Assembly (NCBI GenBank): GCA_013399875.1
Contig: VXAZ01003894.1
Location: forward strand, 1 to 64,000
DNA from: Gymnorhina tibicen
Lineage: Eukaryota; Chordata; Aves; Passeriformes; Artamidae
Reading direction: 5' to 3'
DNA length: 64,000 bases
The notes beneath the pieces were generated by a model. That model saw only the letters and a list, made by a program, of their open reading frames with translations, ran no database searches and had not been told where the DNA came from. The first letter of the stretch is position 1, and every line of letters begins with the position of its first letter. Both the position numbers and the translations under genes were made by a program. This document shows positions 1-13,450 of the stretch, piece after piece.

Positions 1-2517
1 CCTCATGGAAATTTCTTGTGTGGAGTCCTATTAGACTGCCAACCTTAATTATGCTGAGCAGTACCACAGAAAAATCAGGGGGATAATAATATTATACATT
101 AAAATACAACTCCACATAGCAAACACAATGTGTTCTAGAGCAGGAATACTCAACGGGTAATAGAGGCATAAAAAGCCTCCCTCACCTCAATACCCATGAA
201 CTAATATAATCTAATACGTTACAAGATTAACTGTGAAAGGAGAAAAACATACTGTTATAAAAACAAGGATCTTGCAGCTGGAGGACAAGTTGGATTCCCC
301 CTCTAATTTAAGGGCATCACCTTCTGAATGATGCACCCATGCATCTGAAGTCATCGTTGAACGTTCACAAAACTGATGGCATTTTTTCCATTAAATGCAT
401 AACTCAGAAACATAATACACGTATTTACAGGGATGTATGTTTGTCGATCTAACGGATTGAGCACGAACAAGTGGAAAAATGTTTGAATGGCTATACAATA
501 AAATATACTGATAATTAGTAGAATCAAGAATTTAAAGAAGTCAACAGATGTGGAAAGTCATTATCCATGTAACTTTCACTTCTTTTGTAGTTGGAAAGAG
601 ACACTGACAGCAGAGATGAGCTACTGTGACACTCCTGAAAAGCCATTTGCTTTTGGAAATCAATATATCTCAACAAGTTTGAAAGTGTTTTCTCCTAGAG
701 ATAAGTTACAAATAAGAGGTGGGTGGCAAAAAAAAAGCTATAATTTTTTTTTTTTTTTAGATTTGCATTTAGCGGTACAGTAATTTGTTAATTTAATGCT
801 GAGCATTTCTTCAGAGGCATAATTTTAAGTACTACATTTCAGAGAGAAAATTAAAGTGATTACTCTCTTTGCCTTCTCCTTTTCAACACTGTCTGGCGTA
901 TATAGGGTATTTCTGAGGTGATCAGAAGGATTTGTGATTTGTTGGCAGTTGGGTGCCACTGTGCTACTGCCACTTGGAAAACCATCCCATGTGGAAGTAT
1001 CTCCCATCCCATCATTGCCTAACCCCAATTAGTTTGTGAGCAGAACAGGATGCCCCATACTTTAAATCACTGCACCATTTTTTAGCTCGTGCTTTTCCTT
1101 TCAGCAATCCTAAATCTTACTCTTCTCTCCCTTCTATTCTATTGCTGATGTTTCACACTATCCCAAACACTTTATGAGGAAGACACCAGCTTCCTCTTCA
1201 TATTCTGCTTTCTTGACTCCTGTTTACACATAGTATTGCTCTGATGTATTCCAAGGGAAAGCTGACAAAATATAATTTAGTTACAACTTTCTCTCTTTCC
1301 AACCATCTGTTTCTTATTTATTATGCCACTTGTCCCATTAACTAGATCCTTTCTCCTCATTGGAGATATCCTCATTGCCATTTGTTCATCACCTTTCATG
1401 GTCTGATAGCTCTTCCTTTTTAAAATATTAATTTGCTTCATTTTTAGAAAAATAAACATATATAAAAATATATCAGCCTTAACTTAATCTTTGTTCTCAC
1501 ATGACACTACAACTACTGCTCCAGCTGTCATCTTCAGTTAATTAAAAATTAAACATATACTCACAATCACAGCATAAAGTTTTTTACTAATTTCACCATA
1601 TACCTTTACAACCTGTCTCCCATCATTTGCACTCAACAGAACTTGTTCAGATTCAGTGCTCCATCCCAGAGCACTTCACATCTCACATTTCTAAATGCTT
1701 CTTTGACATGCCTTGCAGAAGATCCTTCTAATTCCTCTTCTAGCTTTCAGTAACAGTTTCTTAAGATCCCATTCCTGGCCCTCATAATATTTTTTATCTG
1801 ATTAATCTCAAAGACATAAATTCTGCTTATATGCTGACAACAAACAAATCTGCCTGTCTGTCAGTTTCTTTACACATAGCCTGTTTTAAGACTCTCCCTA
1901 ACTACTTGCACAACCAAAACTCTTGTCCAAACTCTTACGACAACATCCTTTTTTTGCCCAAGAAAAGAACTTGCTCTCCTTTTACTCTTTTAGAGTTGTT
2001 GTTGGTTCTCAAAGGCTACTATTTGAGATGCCTCTTCATATCATTTGGTTCACTTATCTTTTTTTCATCACATCAAATAGAAGCTACTTATTTTAATTTT
2101 CAAGGATTTGTATTGCCCACCTCTGCCCTTCCTCTTCTCCCATTATTTCTCATTTACTCTTCAAGGACAGACAGCATATATTAAGGCTACACTGACCACT
2201 ACTGCTTTACTGGTTTTTGTAGTCCCTATCTGACCACAGTAACCTGTGGTCTTCTGTATTGCACGCAGCTTTGGGAGGCCTTCTAGTTCTGTATTTTTTG
2301 TGGACAGCATAATAGGATCTCAGTTTGTTCATTAGGCACCTATAAAACAATTTATAAACAAGCAACCAAACAAAATAACCATAATCTTTTGTAGAGACAC
2401 TCCTCTCTAGAAGTCTACCTAGACCAAGAACAAGTTGAGTGCAAGCTCTGCCTCACTGCTTTGTAGAAACAGAATAATAAAGAGATGTTGAAAACTCTTT
2501 AATAGCTTAGTAAGTTT

Positions 2518-2543
2518 AATAGCTGCCTTCTAAGGCAGCTATT
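2518..2543. repeat. Perfect inverted repeat, 12-bp arms with 2-nt spacer
   Basis: The left arm AATAGCTGCCTT and the right arm AAGGCAGCTATT are exact reverse complements separated by CT. The next base on each side no longer pairs. A partial third copy of the left arm, TTTAATAGCTGCTTTCAGAA, follows about 60 bp to the right. As RNA it could form a short hairpin, too short for a microRNA precursor. Confidence 0.85.
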
Positions 2544-5500
2544 TAACAAGTCAGTTTAATACCTTACCTTTTAATTTTAATAGCTGCTTTCAGAAGTCAA
2601 AGGGAAACCTTTACCCTAAACCAAAACCGTGAGCAAAATTGCTATAAAGTGTGTTGAACCATGTAAATTTAGGACTGTTGGTGCACCATGGTTCTCTTTT
2701 TTTGTGTCCTCAGCTTCACAGAAAAGCACAAGGGAACACAACTACCTGTAAGCAAGGGTGGTTCTCCCCCTGAATCCATCTGCTGGGACTGCAACCTATC
2801 ACTCTGCTTTTGCCAAGGAGCTCTGCAGTAAGAGTAAAACAGAGTTCTTTCTGTCTTCCTCCTTGTTCAGAGCGTTTTCCGAACTTGAAGTACTTCAAAT
2901 CTAGGGCATCAGCACAAAACATTTGTCTCCAGAAACATAAATCAAGGGTACAGCAACTAAAATTAAGGTGGTGCTAAGGAATACATGACACAGAATGAGA
3001 GGTCAATGTCTTCTTTAATGGACGTGTATTTTTTTTTTAAGAAACAACTGTTGATCCTGTGATCTCCATTCTTTGCCAGGATGTTTCCCTTCTGTGAGTG
3101 TTTTTAGACTCTCAGTGTGAAAGAGAAGAAAATACTGTGTGGAAAGGAAGGAGATCACTTCAGAGGAAAAGGTTTGGAGGCTGATCTTGGGTTCTCTTGC
3201 TCCCTGACTTCTCAGCATCTTAATTTCCTCAGCAATGAAATGTATATAACAATATGTAATAGTGATATTATTGGTGTTAGTGCACGTTTAGATTGCAAGA
3301 TACAAACCATGGCCACTATTTCTACAGAATAAAGCCATGGTTGCTTGCTTTTTTAAAATTTTTTTCTTCTTGATGTAGCTATGCACAGATTTTCTTCAAA
3401 GACTACCTTTAAATCTACAAACCCACCACAATAAAGTCAACTGTTCTATTAACTAGGCTTGGATATCTTTCAGGAGAACAAATGAGAACATCACTGACTA
3501 AAGTATCTTTCCAGTCGTTCCCCCATAAAGCATATGAGTTTCTTCCTGTCTTCTATACTCATATTAGATACGATGTGTTTTATCAGCAGCTTGAAAAAAG
3601 CAAAGTGAATGAGCATCTTTTACCACGTTAACAGCATATGAAAAAAGCCAGCAAGGCAAAGAAATGAGGCATGTTCAACGTGAGAAGAAATTAGCTCTAC
3701 TCTATGTTGATCCCTCACTGCACTGAGCTCATCTGTTTGGTATTGGAAAAGCCATGGCTGTTTCCATTTCAAATTATTCTAAAGCAGTGCATGTGTCCTC
3801 CACTCTAGCTGGTTCCAAAATGACCTGAATTTTTTTATTAATCACTTTGCATCACATTCCTTCCTGAAAACTAAATGAAGTGAATATTTGTCTTCTTGCA
3901 TTGACCTGAAGCACCTGGCCATGAAGAAACCCAAGTGATATTTTTTAATTGTGAAACTATCTGTTCTTGTGCAAAATTCTTGTATAAAATGGATTCCATC
4001 TCCAAATTCCATAATGAAAACACTACAGAAGTACATCATAAAACTCCAGAGACATACAACCAATATATAATGACCCCTTTATCCAGCATTTTTTTCATCC
4101 ATGAGCTGAAAGAACACTATGTAATCACAAACAACAGCTAACATAGTATATCCAACCTTCTTACAGAGATAAGCATAAACTACTTTAAAAGTTTTGATTT
4201 CAGCATTCCATTGAAGCTCAGCAAATCATCCAGTGCTATACCAGAAACTTCAGTGTCTGTCCCTGCAGTATCTTGGCAAATGTAAATGAATCTACATGCA
4301 CAATTCCAGAGAACAATTTGCAAGTCCTATATCTGAGTTTCAATCTCTTTATCACTGAGTCTTAAATGGGAAAAAATACTGTTATGTTTTTAAATAAACC
4401 TTGCAAACTTCTTATAAGCCAATCACAGCTATTTGTTTCAAAAGTAGAGCTGATGGGTCATACTGAAATTGTGACCTATTTGTTCCTACGAAGAGATATA
4501 GATGTGAATGATGGTAAAAATCATCTTGACATTAAGTTTTAGACTATCTACGTCATTTGTGCAGCACCAGTTTTACTTCCTTCCTTTCCTATCCATTGTT
4601 TACAATATGTGCTGATTACATGAGAAAATTACTTGGTTTCAGATATTTTAATTCTCTTCATCTAGGTGAATTATGACTGCAACACAACAACATGTTTCCT
4701 ATTCAGATCACTTATATATCAGCATTTTGTATTTCATATACCATGATGATGAGTTCAGATGGGGACGCTGGTGGAAAACCTCTCAGCTGAAGGAAACCTG
4801 TTCTGGAGATTCCATTCTACCACCTTATCTGGCATAGTTTCTAAAGATGATGTTCTCAAAAAGTACAAAAAACCCTAACCCTGTATGCAGATTTCTTCTC
4901 TATCCCCAGTGAGATGGGATGACATCTGGGTTTGTTTTGCTTTTTCATTCTTCTCTGCCTCCCTCCTCTGTTCTCCCCAGACAGATTTCTATCAGCTCTG
5001 ATAACCTAGTCAAATTACAGATCATGTAATTAAACTCTGTTTAACAAATTCTTCTTCAGTTCTAGTTCAAAGCTAGAACACTTTGTCACTGTGAGCCATT
5101 AAATGTTTCTACTCCTCCCTAGATATGGATGTACATGAGAGGTGGTTGAAGTCACTCTTCTATGTACAGCTGTTAAAAGATGCAGGATAAAAGGTGCTAT
5201 GTAAATGTAAGACACACTTTTTCATAGTCCAATATTTTAGTGAAAGGTTAATTAATGTAAGCATGGCTTAACATAAATAAGAGCTTTGCATTCAACATTT
5301 TAAATGCAACATCTTGACAGGATGTAGATTATTTTATGTTGGAATAAAAAGCTGCTTGTTGTAAGATATTGTGATGATGGTCTGAAGAAGCTTTGAAATC
5401 AATAGATGACACATTACTGAAATTAGGGAGGCCTGACCTGCTCTTCTAGGAACAGCTAGTACGTCAGATGGACTTCGTTTTATTTGACCTTACATTTCTT

Positions 5501-7124
5501 GCAATTGTTTTCTTTCTGGTGAGTTCAAAATTCCTTAAACATTAAAGGATTTTATTGGTGTTGCTGTTCTGGTTGTTTCTTAAATCAAATTTTGTTTTGT
5601 ACAAGATATGATGAAAGTTTAAATGAGAGAGAAATTTTAGAAGAGCAGAAGGTCCTTAGAAATGCTGGATCTTTCAAGCCTGTGATTTATTTGCAATGTA
5701 ATTCAATTATTAAAAATAGACAGTATTTTTATATCTTTCAATTCTGCAATACACAAAATCACAAAAGCCAGATATTTTCTATTAGCGTTTGATAGTGTGT
5801 GGTTACTGAGGCCATAAAAAAGAATAAAGGGCACTTACAGTCTTAGTATAAATTATGATTAATTTTTATTAGGATGATACATTTATATATTATAAACTGA
5901 TGATTTATTTGTAGATTTCTTTTCCTGCAAGTTTAGTACTTTCCCTTGGTGCAGAATGCAGAATTGTATATGAGATATTTGAGTGTCTAAAACGATGTAT
6001 GATAAATGAAGTAGCATGCTACTTATACGCTTATCATGTTCCTTGACTAGCAACAGGTTCAGCAAAGGGCACAGCCAGTAAATGAAATTTTCCACCAGGA
6101 CAATATATCATCACAAGAAATGTATGCGCTGGAAACTTACAAGCTTGCTCAGGATGCGGACAAGGTGTGAAATAGCAAAAAATGAGAAGCAGAAACAGCA
6201 TATAGTAAATTTCAAATTCAGCTGTATTTCCATATTGGCTGAGCATGGTGCTTTAACTGTTTGAAGTCACGTATTTTAGAAAATAATAAAAACATACACG
6301 CAAATTTAGCTCAGTTTTAATGCTAGGATAAATTTCCTTCATTAGATATCCTGTAACTTCTTTTGAGAAAAGAAACTGTAAAGACAGTAATCTACGGAGA
6401 GTATTTTTTTTAATCCCCTTCAGAGTCAAAATATAAAACAAAATCTTCAAATGCATATTTCTTCCTCAGAGTTACAGGCTGAAAATCTGCTCCAGGAAAT
6501 GTTTATCGTAACCTTCAACACTCTGTGGAGAGCACTAATTAAAAATAATAATAAAATCCCAGGAAAAAAATCCCCAACAGTGTCTGTATATTTCCCAGTG
6601 GAATTTAGTTTGTTTACAAAAACATTTCATAATAAGAATTTCTGACTTATAACCATTGAATCCTAACAAACTATAAATACTCCTGTCTTCTTTCAAAAAG
6701 GTACACCAAATACCAAGGAGAAACTTCTTTGCATTCTGGTGGTAGGTGAAAACATGGCTAAAAATATATTGAAAGTGTCTGTTTTTATGGTTAGCAGCTG
6801 TACAGTCTCACTGAAGAGAGATGAGCCTTGGAAAATCTGGCCAGGTTCTGCAATTCTATCTTAAAGAAGCTTCTGAAATGTCTTGAAATTTAATTGCTGC
6901 ACTGCAAGAAATCTAGCATAATGATATTGCTTGTGTCTGTGCATTATGGTAGCAGCTGTATTTAAATGCTGAAACAATTTTGTAAACTGAGTAGTAGATC
7001 CTGCTCTTTATGGCCTTACCAGATAAAATACACCTCTGGAGAGATTTGGCTGATTTAGTTTTACTGTGCACCACAATTTTAAAACCAGAAGAACATAGTT
7101 TGGGCCATAATGTCTTTCTATCAC

Positions 7125-7141
7125 TTTTTTTTTTTTTTTTT
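7125..7141. repeat. T17 homopolymer run
   Basis: An uninterrupted run of seventeen T, read as poly(A) on the minus strand. No retroposon body is recognisable on its right side, where a minus-strand element ending in this poly(A) would lie. A similar T15 run lies at 744-758 and an A-run near 62895-62908. Confidence 0.8.
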
Positions 7142-10100
7142 AACCAGAAAAGTCCTTCTCTCTCATATCTTTCTCCATCTTGCTTGCAATTAGCAACCCT
7201 TCTCCAACACCCCACTGAAAACAACAGTAAAATACATTTATAGTTACACTCAAATATTTATTTCATAAATGTTCTATTCCTTGCCAATGTATTTTGGGAT
7301 GGACATCTTGTTTCCATGAGCTCAATTATGGCCACATGATTCCAAAGATGTTACTGATAAAAAGTCACAAAGAGAAACACAAAAAGGAGTAATATTTCTT
7401 TAACAAACAAGAATTATCCCCTCTTCTGAACATAAATTTGCTGTGTTCGCTCTCTAAGCTATACAGCCTTTCCTAGTGGCAGCACTGATGCAATTTAACC
7501 AAGGATTTTAACTGGAGAACAAAACAGACTCTATGATACACCTTGCCTCCAGAGACAATATGTCTCACATTCCCAGACTGGCTTCATTTTTCATTCCCTG
7601 TGTTTAGGCCTTCTGTTTTATCCCCACAATGGCAAAATTTTGACCAGATTGGTATCAAAGGATATTCTATTACATCCAATATGCCCAGGACATGTCTTCA
7701 CATTTTTGCTTAATTCCAGCCTTTAATCAGTTATGTTCTTTGGCTTTATGATTAATATTTTTGTGCCTCACTGCCTATTGTGCCTCACACCCTATGGGAT
7801 TTAATGTTTCTCTGTTCATCTCAAATCCAGATTTAGTTTTCCTTTTGTGATTTTCTCTAACCTTTTATCTTTATAGTACTAACTCAGAATCAAAATTTTC
7901 CTGCTTAGACAGACTGCTGTTTTTTGAAGCACAGTGAATCAAAGTCTAAAAACACACACACAAAAGGCCATGAGAGCTATTTGTGGTTTAAATAGGTAGA
8001 ATTCAATTAAGTCCATTCTCTCTGTAGTACACAAGACTAGACTGTCTAGCCATAGACCTCTGGAAATTTAGCACTAAATTACCAGTTTCAGCAACAGCAG
8101 TCTAAGGAGTAACTCTCAAAGTAAAATTAATTATTTTGCAACTCAGAGGAAAATGAGACCACTCACTGCAAGCCTCCAGTTTGTGTCCTTTGCTCTCTCA
8201 CAGGTCTCATGATCTTTGCAATGTCTGGAACAAAAGACCTAATCTGCATGGTTGATGTCAAATGACAAGGGTTTATGCACCGTCTGGTTAACTTTGTCAC
8301 TAGGCAATGACTGTTGTCTTCCAGGGGCAGGTTCACTGTCATCATTGACATAAGGAGACCGCATGGGCTCTGTGACCGTTTTCAGAGTGCTGATATTTCC
8401 TGTGCCAGCTGGTTTTGCCACTGTCCAAGTTCAAAAATTGAGATACTGTAGTGCCTGAAAGCCACTCTCTAGTTCTGAAAGCCAGGCCCTCGCATTTATT
8501 CAGAGAGTAGTTTCTTTACCATTATTTCTCTATCCATTTCTTGCTGTATATAGTATCCATCTTTTTGGACAACTGGCATATTTTCAGTGCCATTTGTTTC
8601 TCCTTGCCTTGCTGGATGGATTGCGGCTTCCATTAACATTATCTTCCGCCCAGTTTCTGTTCTTTCCTCCTTTTCTCATGCTTGTTTTCTTGTTCCACAA
8701 CATTCTGGTATTCTTTTGTTTAACTTATAACATTGACATTAGCATCCTTGATACATTCTGTATAAATACAGGAAAATATAGGTCTCATTCATTTTCTTCT
8801 TGTTTTACAGACCAGACCAGCAGTTAACCTAATATCATCTTTCTACTTGCCACCCTTCTCAGGTGTGTGAATGAAGATAAAGACATTTGAACTTCATCAC
8901 TGCTGCCATGGCAAAATGCAACATGAACTAAAATATTTCAATTTTTTTAACATAATGTCAGGTATCAAATCTTTTAGAAGACCTGTAAGGACTGTTGATG
9001 GTAGTTGACAAAGTAATATGTTTCTTTATTTTGTACCATTTTGCTCTGCTACTTCAATACCTTTCTAACAGATTGTTCCTTCTGAGACAAATAATATACT
9101 TACCACTGTAAAACATATTATTCCATAAATTGTCATGTGGGGAAACACAGGATCTTAATTAAGGGAGATAGCAATGATTTAGCTTCTATATCCAGTTTCA
9201 AAAGCTTGAGGACACTTTCCTCTTAGTCTACATGGCACTGTGGTCTCTAAAGGAGCCACTTAGTAGTTATGTGGTTCCTAAAATTCATACTGCTTTCTTC
9301 CTTAAAAACGTCACCATTCTTATCTTACTTTGGCACTATGTACACTTGTCTTATGGGCATAATTAGTAAACAAAACAAAGCGAATAAAAAATGACACATA
9401 CCTATGAGAAATAAGTGCTGAAAAATAAAAATTTACAAATCAATTCTTTGCTTCAGACTGTAGAAATTAATAAACTGCCCATACGACTGCCATATTTAAT
9501 CCCACTTCTACATGCTGTACAGATACTAGGTTTATATTCCAGGTTCCATGTTCAAAGCAACTGAAGTACCAACATTTCCAATTTTTGGAAACTTTCATAG
9601 ATTTTTCTATAAGCAGTTCTCCTTTTCTACAGAACAAAAGATGGGATCTTTGTCAGCTAGCAGCTTTATGGCTCAGGACAGGACAACTCACACTGACCAT
9701 AAGGAGCCCTCTTGTCTGGCCATGGGAAAACATCAGAAGCAGAAAATGCAGTTAAGAAAGGATTTATTTTTATAACATCTTCTAACTCCCTGAAGATATT
9801 ATAAGGAATCATCAACTAATAGTGTATTACTGTAAGTAACCTGGACTTAGGATATTGTAGTACTACATAGTTGTTTCTTTGTTTAGACAAAAATAGGCTC
9901 GGACAGCACCCAATCTTTTATCATTCCATCTGATAAAAGACCATGGACTAATTTCCAAAAGTATATTAATAACCCTTTCATTCATCACAGACTGCAAGAC
10001 CAAGAGAAATACAGCTCTCCTTACAATTTCCCTTGTCCTTGATGAACATAATCTTGATTTTACTGGAATTTTTCTCCTGTCATCTTGACATCAGTCAACA

Positions 10101-13044
10101 ATTGATTTTAACAATACCAAATTATCCCTAATATTCACCCTTAGAAGACAGATAGATTATATGTCCCAAATTTATGGATATTACAGGACTCATATAGTTA
10201 TTTATTGGGGAGTAGGAGGGATGAAAGAGAGACAGAGAAAGAGGACAGAATAGTCAAAGGAATTAGACCCACTTGCCTCTGTAAAATAAGCTTCCCAGTC
10301 TTTAAAAGCCTACAGAAATTAAATTTTGCCAATAAAGTTTTAGTAGCATTTTAAATTAATTTCAGGAGAAATAGAGTCCACATAACTAGGGTCAATAGAA
10401 AAGACGATGGAAAAAATTGGGGTTTGTGGTTCATTTAAAGCATAGCCACAAAAGTAAAACCTTCTGATGGCAAGTGCTATGGATCTGAGGTTACATGAAT
10501 TTAATATTAACTTTATAAATCAGGAACTTTATAATGAAATGGATCTCTTCATTAGACAATCTCCAACTACTTTGTGGTCTGTGGAGATGCTATCTGATCA
10601 TTCAGAGATGTACTTGTGGTTTGTAAAAATGGGGACCCTAAAGATCATCAGAGTCAGTCTCTCCCCTGGGGCCTTTTTACTCTGCTGACACTTAGTGAAA
10701 ATCTACCAGCAATACAGTCTCAAAAGCAGCAATCATTAACTCATTCAAAGTCACAGGCACAAGGGTCTGGGGTTAGCGACTATTAATTAGTGTAATTATT
10801 CCCAGGATGACAATTACCAGCTGAAGGATCCACTTAACATCTATTTCTCAAAACTTGTCATTTTGCAATGCTAATGTCCCTAATAGGTTCATTTGCCACC
10901 ATTTACTGATTACATTCACTATGGTATATTGTTTCAGATGGATAGGATGGAAAGCCAATACCTAATATTGACCTCTACAGCATCCTGTGATTAGAAAGGC
11001 TGCTCCTACCATGATTAGCCATATCATTCTCTTGGAAATCTTATATATTATTTGTGAAGTATTTGTGATATTTCTCCTCTTTCAAACATGCTTCTAAAAT
11101 AAATTTCCTGGAGAAATAACATGGTATGTTTCAAACTATACTCTTCCGTAATGCACTTGTTTGAGCTAAAACAGTGCACATATTAGTTGTACAATCTGAT
11201 TTTAATTTTATTTTGGCTAACAGTAATATGAACTTGGTATAATTTCAAACCTGATTCTCCAGTTTTGATTAGGAAAAAAATAGCATGAGAAGGGGGACAA
11301 GCCTACAGCCTGTGTTCACTCAAGAGTGTCCAAACCCTAAATGCTGCTGAGCCATGTTGAAAACCTGTGCAGTGCAAAGAAACTAGAATGCTTAGCGTGC
11401 ATTCAAATGACACCTACGTATTTCCTAAAGGAACAGAGAGAAAGAAGTGGCATAAAGATATTTTCACCTCTCCTGTGAAAAGGAAGATTAGATGTCCTCA
11501 ACAAACAAGACTTTGATAGGACATAGAACTAATTCATTTAATAACAGAAGGAAGCAAGCCTTTGATGGGAAGATTTTTCTTTAGATTTTGAAAATTTGAG
11601 AATTTTCAAAATCCACAATGGGATTAATTTTGACAAAGGCATTAATAAATCTTACTGATTCCAAAGAATATTAATCTTCTGCCAAGTTAGAGTCATATAT
11701 TTCAAACTGTGTAAAGTTATGATAAATTAGTGGTTGCCATACATGGAGTCTACAGAAGAAAGAAGATTATCTGGTAGAAGGTAGTACAAGAATTCCTATT
11801 TCCATTAGCAGTAAAGCCTGGATTGTTGAAACAAGAGAAAGATTTTCTACTACGAAAGCAGGAGAATGCAGCAAGTATGGCATCATGTTATTCTGACATG
11901 TTTCTCTTTCTTCATTCTCCAAGAAACTGACAGCAAGAGCAATCAGGGATGTCATAGAGTGAATATCAGAGTTCAAAATGAACAGAGGAACAGAAGTAGG
12001 GCAGTATGTTTTCTGGAAAAGCTTTAATTCTTTACTCTTGCTATGCTGATGAGTCATAAATTGAAAGAGAATGTAATTTTAAATCTGTATTAATAGCCTG
12101 TGTTTAAGAATGATAAAGTGAAATTTTAGCATATATTTTAAAAGGTCTCCTGGATATGGCCTCAACTACACAGAAGTAAGTGGAAGCAGCCGTGTTGATT
12201 TTTAATGTCCTGCTAGATTGTTTTTGTGTGCATTTGATGTTCTTCTTTAATAACCTCAAGTAAAAGGCTGAATGAATTCAACAACAGTAGCTGAAAAAAG
12301 TGCAATGAGTCATATTACAGGAAAATGGAGAAAAGGATACAGGACTCTCCACTGAACACAATCCTATATTGTAGGCAATCTGTGATAACACCCTTTTCAT
12401 TTCAGTTCAGTCCCATAAAATTACCACTAACATTACAACTCATGCAGAACACAGATAAATGTAAAAATGTCACAGAATTCTTCCAGATGGGACTTTTAGT
12501 TCCACTAGATCACCATCTACTTTTTTACTTGTCTAATATTTCATTACAACCTTCCATAAGTTAATTTTCTTTCCACTGACCATGTAAATCACAAATCAAT
12601 TTTCATTTAAAATGCCTGACTACAGATTGCTCCTGAAAGCTCAAAGTATATGCTTCAGTGAGCTCTCCAACATTCTTAATGCACATTAGAAAAATGTTGT
12701 GGTTTTTTAAAAATCTTTTTAAAGGAATTAATTTTACATTAAAGTCTGGCATGAAACCCAAGTAGTGGTATTCCTCCCTTCTCTCTCCTCCCCTCCACCT
12801 CTAAAATTCAGGTGTATTTTTTAAATGCAACTGTATGTAGAGAAAAAGTCTTTCATGAGAATGACATTTTATCTTAAAACAAAAACTCAGATAAAACCAT
12901 AAACTGCTCTAGATTTGCAGAAAGCAGGGATGATTACTTAATCCCAAACCTCTACTGCGATTGTGTACTTCTCTAGGGGAAAGAAGAGAGAAAAGGAGGA
13001 AACCATTCACAGTTCAGACATTGGCTGTGTTTTATTTGAGCCAT

Positions 13045-13090
13045 TCTTTTTTGTCTTTTTTCCCTTTTTTCTCTTTTTTTTTCTTTCTTT
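13045..13090. repeat. Polypyrimidine low-complexity tract
   Basis: A 46-bp stretch of almost only T and C, with one G, has T-runs broken by GTC, CCC and CTC. On the minus strand, the gene's sense strand, it is a polypurine tract, so it does not act as a splice acceptor tract for POU6F2. Confidence 0.85.
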
Positions 13091-13319
13091 GGGTTAAAAT
13101 ATACAACTGAATATTGTTATTTTATTTATGGAAGCAGCCACCCTAAAGCCAATGGAATATACCTTTGAGACAACCAGGATTCAGCCTTTAAAACAATCTG
13201 TAAGAAATGTTTTATAGGAACACCCAGAAAATATCCTGCAACAGTATTCTCTTTAAATACTCTTTTCTTACACTAATTTAAGAGTAATGTTCTCCCCCTA
13301 CAAATTTGTAAATATACAT

Positions 13320-13450
13320 TTGCAGACTGGACTTTGGAAACATGGTTTCTATGGCTAGTTTTGCTATTGTTCTGCCGAGAAAAGGCCAGTCACTTTATTA
13401 CTCTACACCTTAGTTTCTCCATTAGTAAACAAAAGATCATTAAAATGACT
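13320..13450 (+). mobile_element. Ancient MIR-like (CORE-type) SINE relic
   Basis: The stretch TTCTGCC...GGCCAGTCACTTTATTACTC followed by CACCTTAGTTTCTCCATTAG and TAAAC lines up by eye with the MIR core: 'TCTGCCACT...TTGGGCAAGTCACTTAACCTC...CCTCAGTTTCCTCATCTGTAAAATGG'. The preceding GCAGACTGGACTTTGG fits the region just upstream in that consensus. It is heavily diverged, as expected for an amniote-wide element. The limits are approximate, and a CR1/L2-like source sharing the same motif cannot be excluded. Confidence 0.5.

Larger units (their letters stand above)
1..13044. other. POU6F2 intron, distal part, no gene seen
   Basis: AT-rich intronic DNA downstream, in transcript order, of the 76-codon exon. 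All open frames are short, many lack an ATG, and none shows a recognisable domain. Positions 1080-2200 are pyrimidine-rich on the plus strand. A weak MIR/L2-like 'TCTTAATTTCCTCAGCAATGAAATG' stretch near 3218-3242 is too short to call. No glutamine-rich exon (a CAG/CAA run on the minus strand) was found. I therefore place the next POU6F2 exon left of position 1. Confidence 0.7.

Noticed and set aside
1831..2184. 117-codon plus-strand frame rich in Leu, Ser and Phe
   Set aside because: The composition follows the local pyrimidine-rich DNA and not coding constraint, and no domain is visible.
3190..3260. Possible MIR/L2 fragment (TCTTAATTTCCTCAGCAATGAAATG)
   Set aside because: Only one block matches, with no second ordered block on either side.
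5170..5215. Possible LINE/SINE 3' tail (AAAAGGTGCTATGTAAATGTAAG)
   Set aside because: It resembles the 'GGCGCTATATAAATG' tails of old repeats, but no element body could be recognised upstream.
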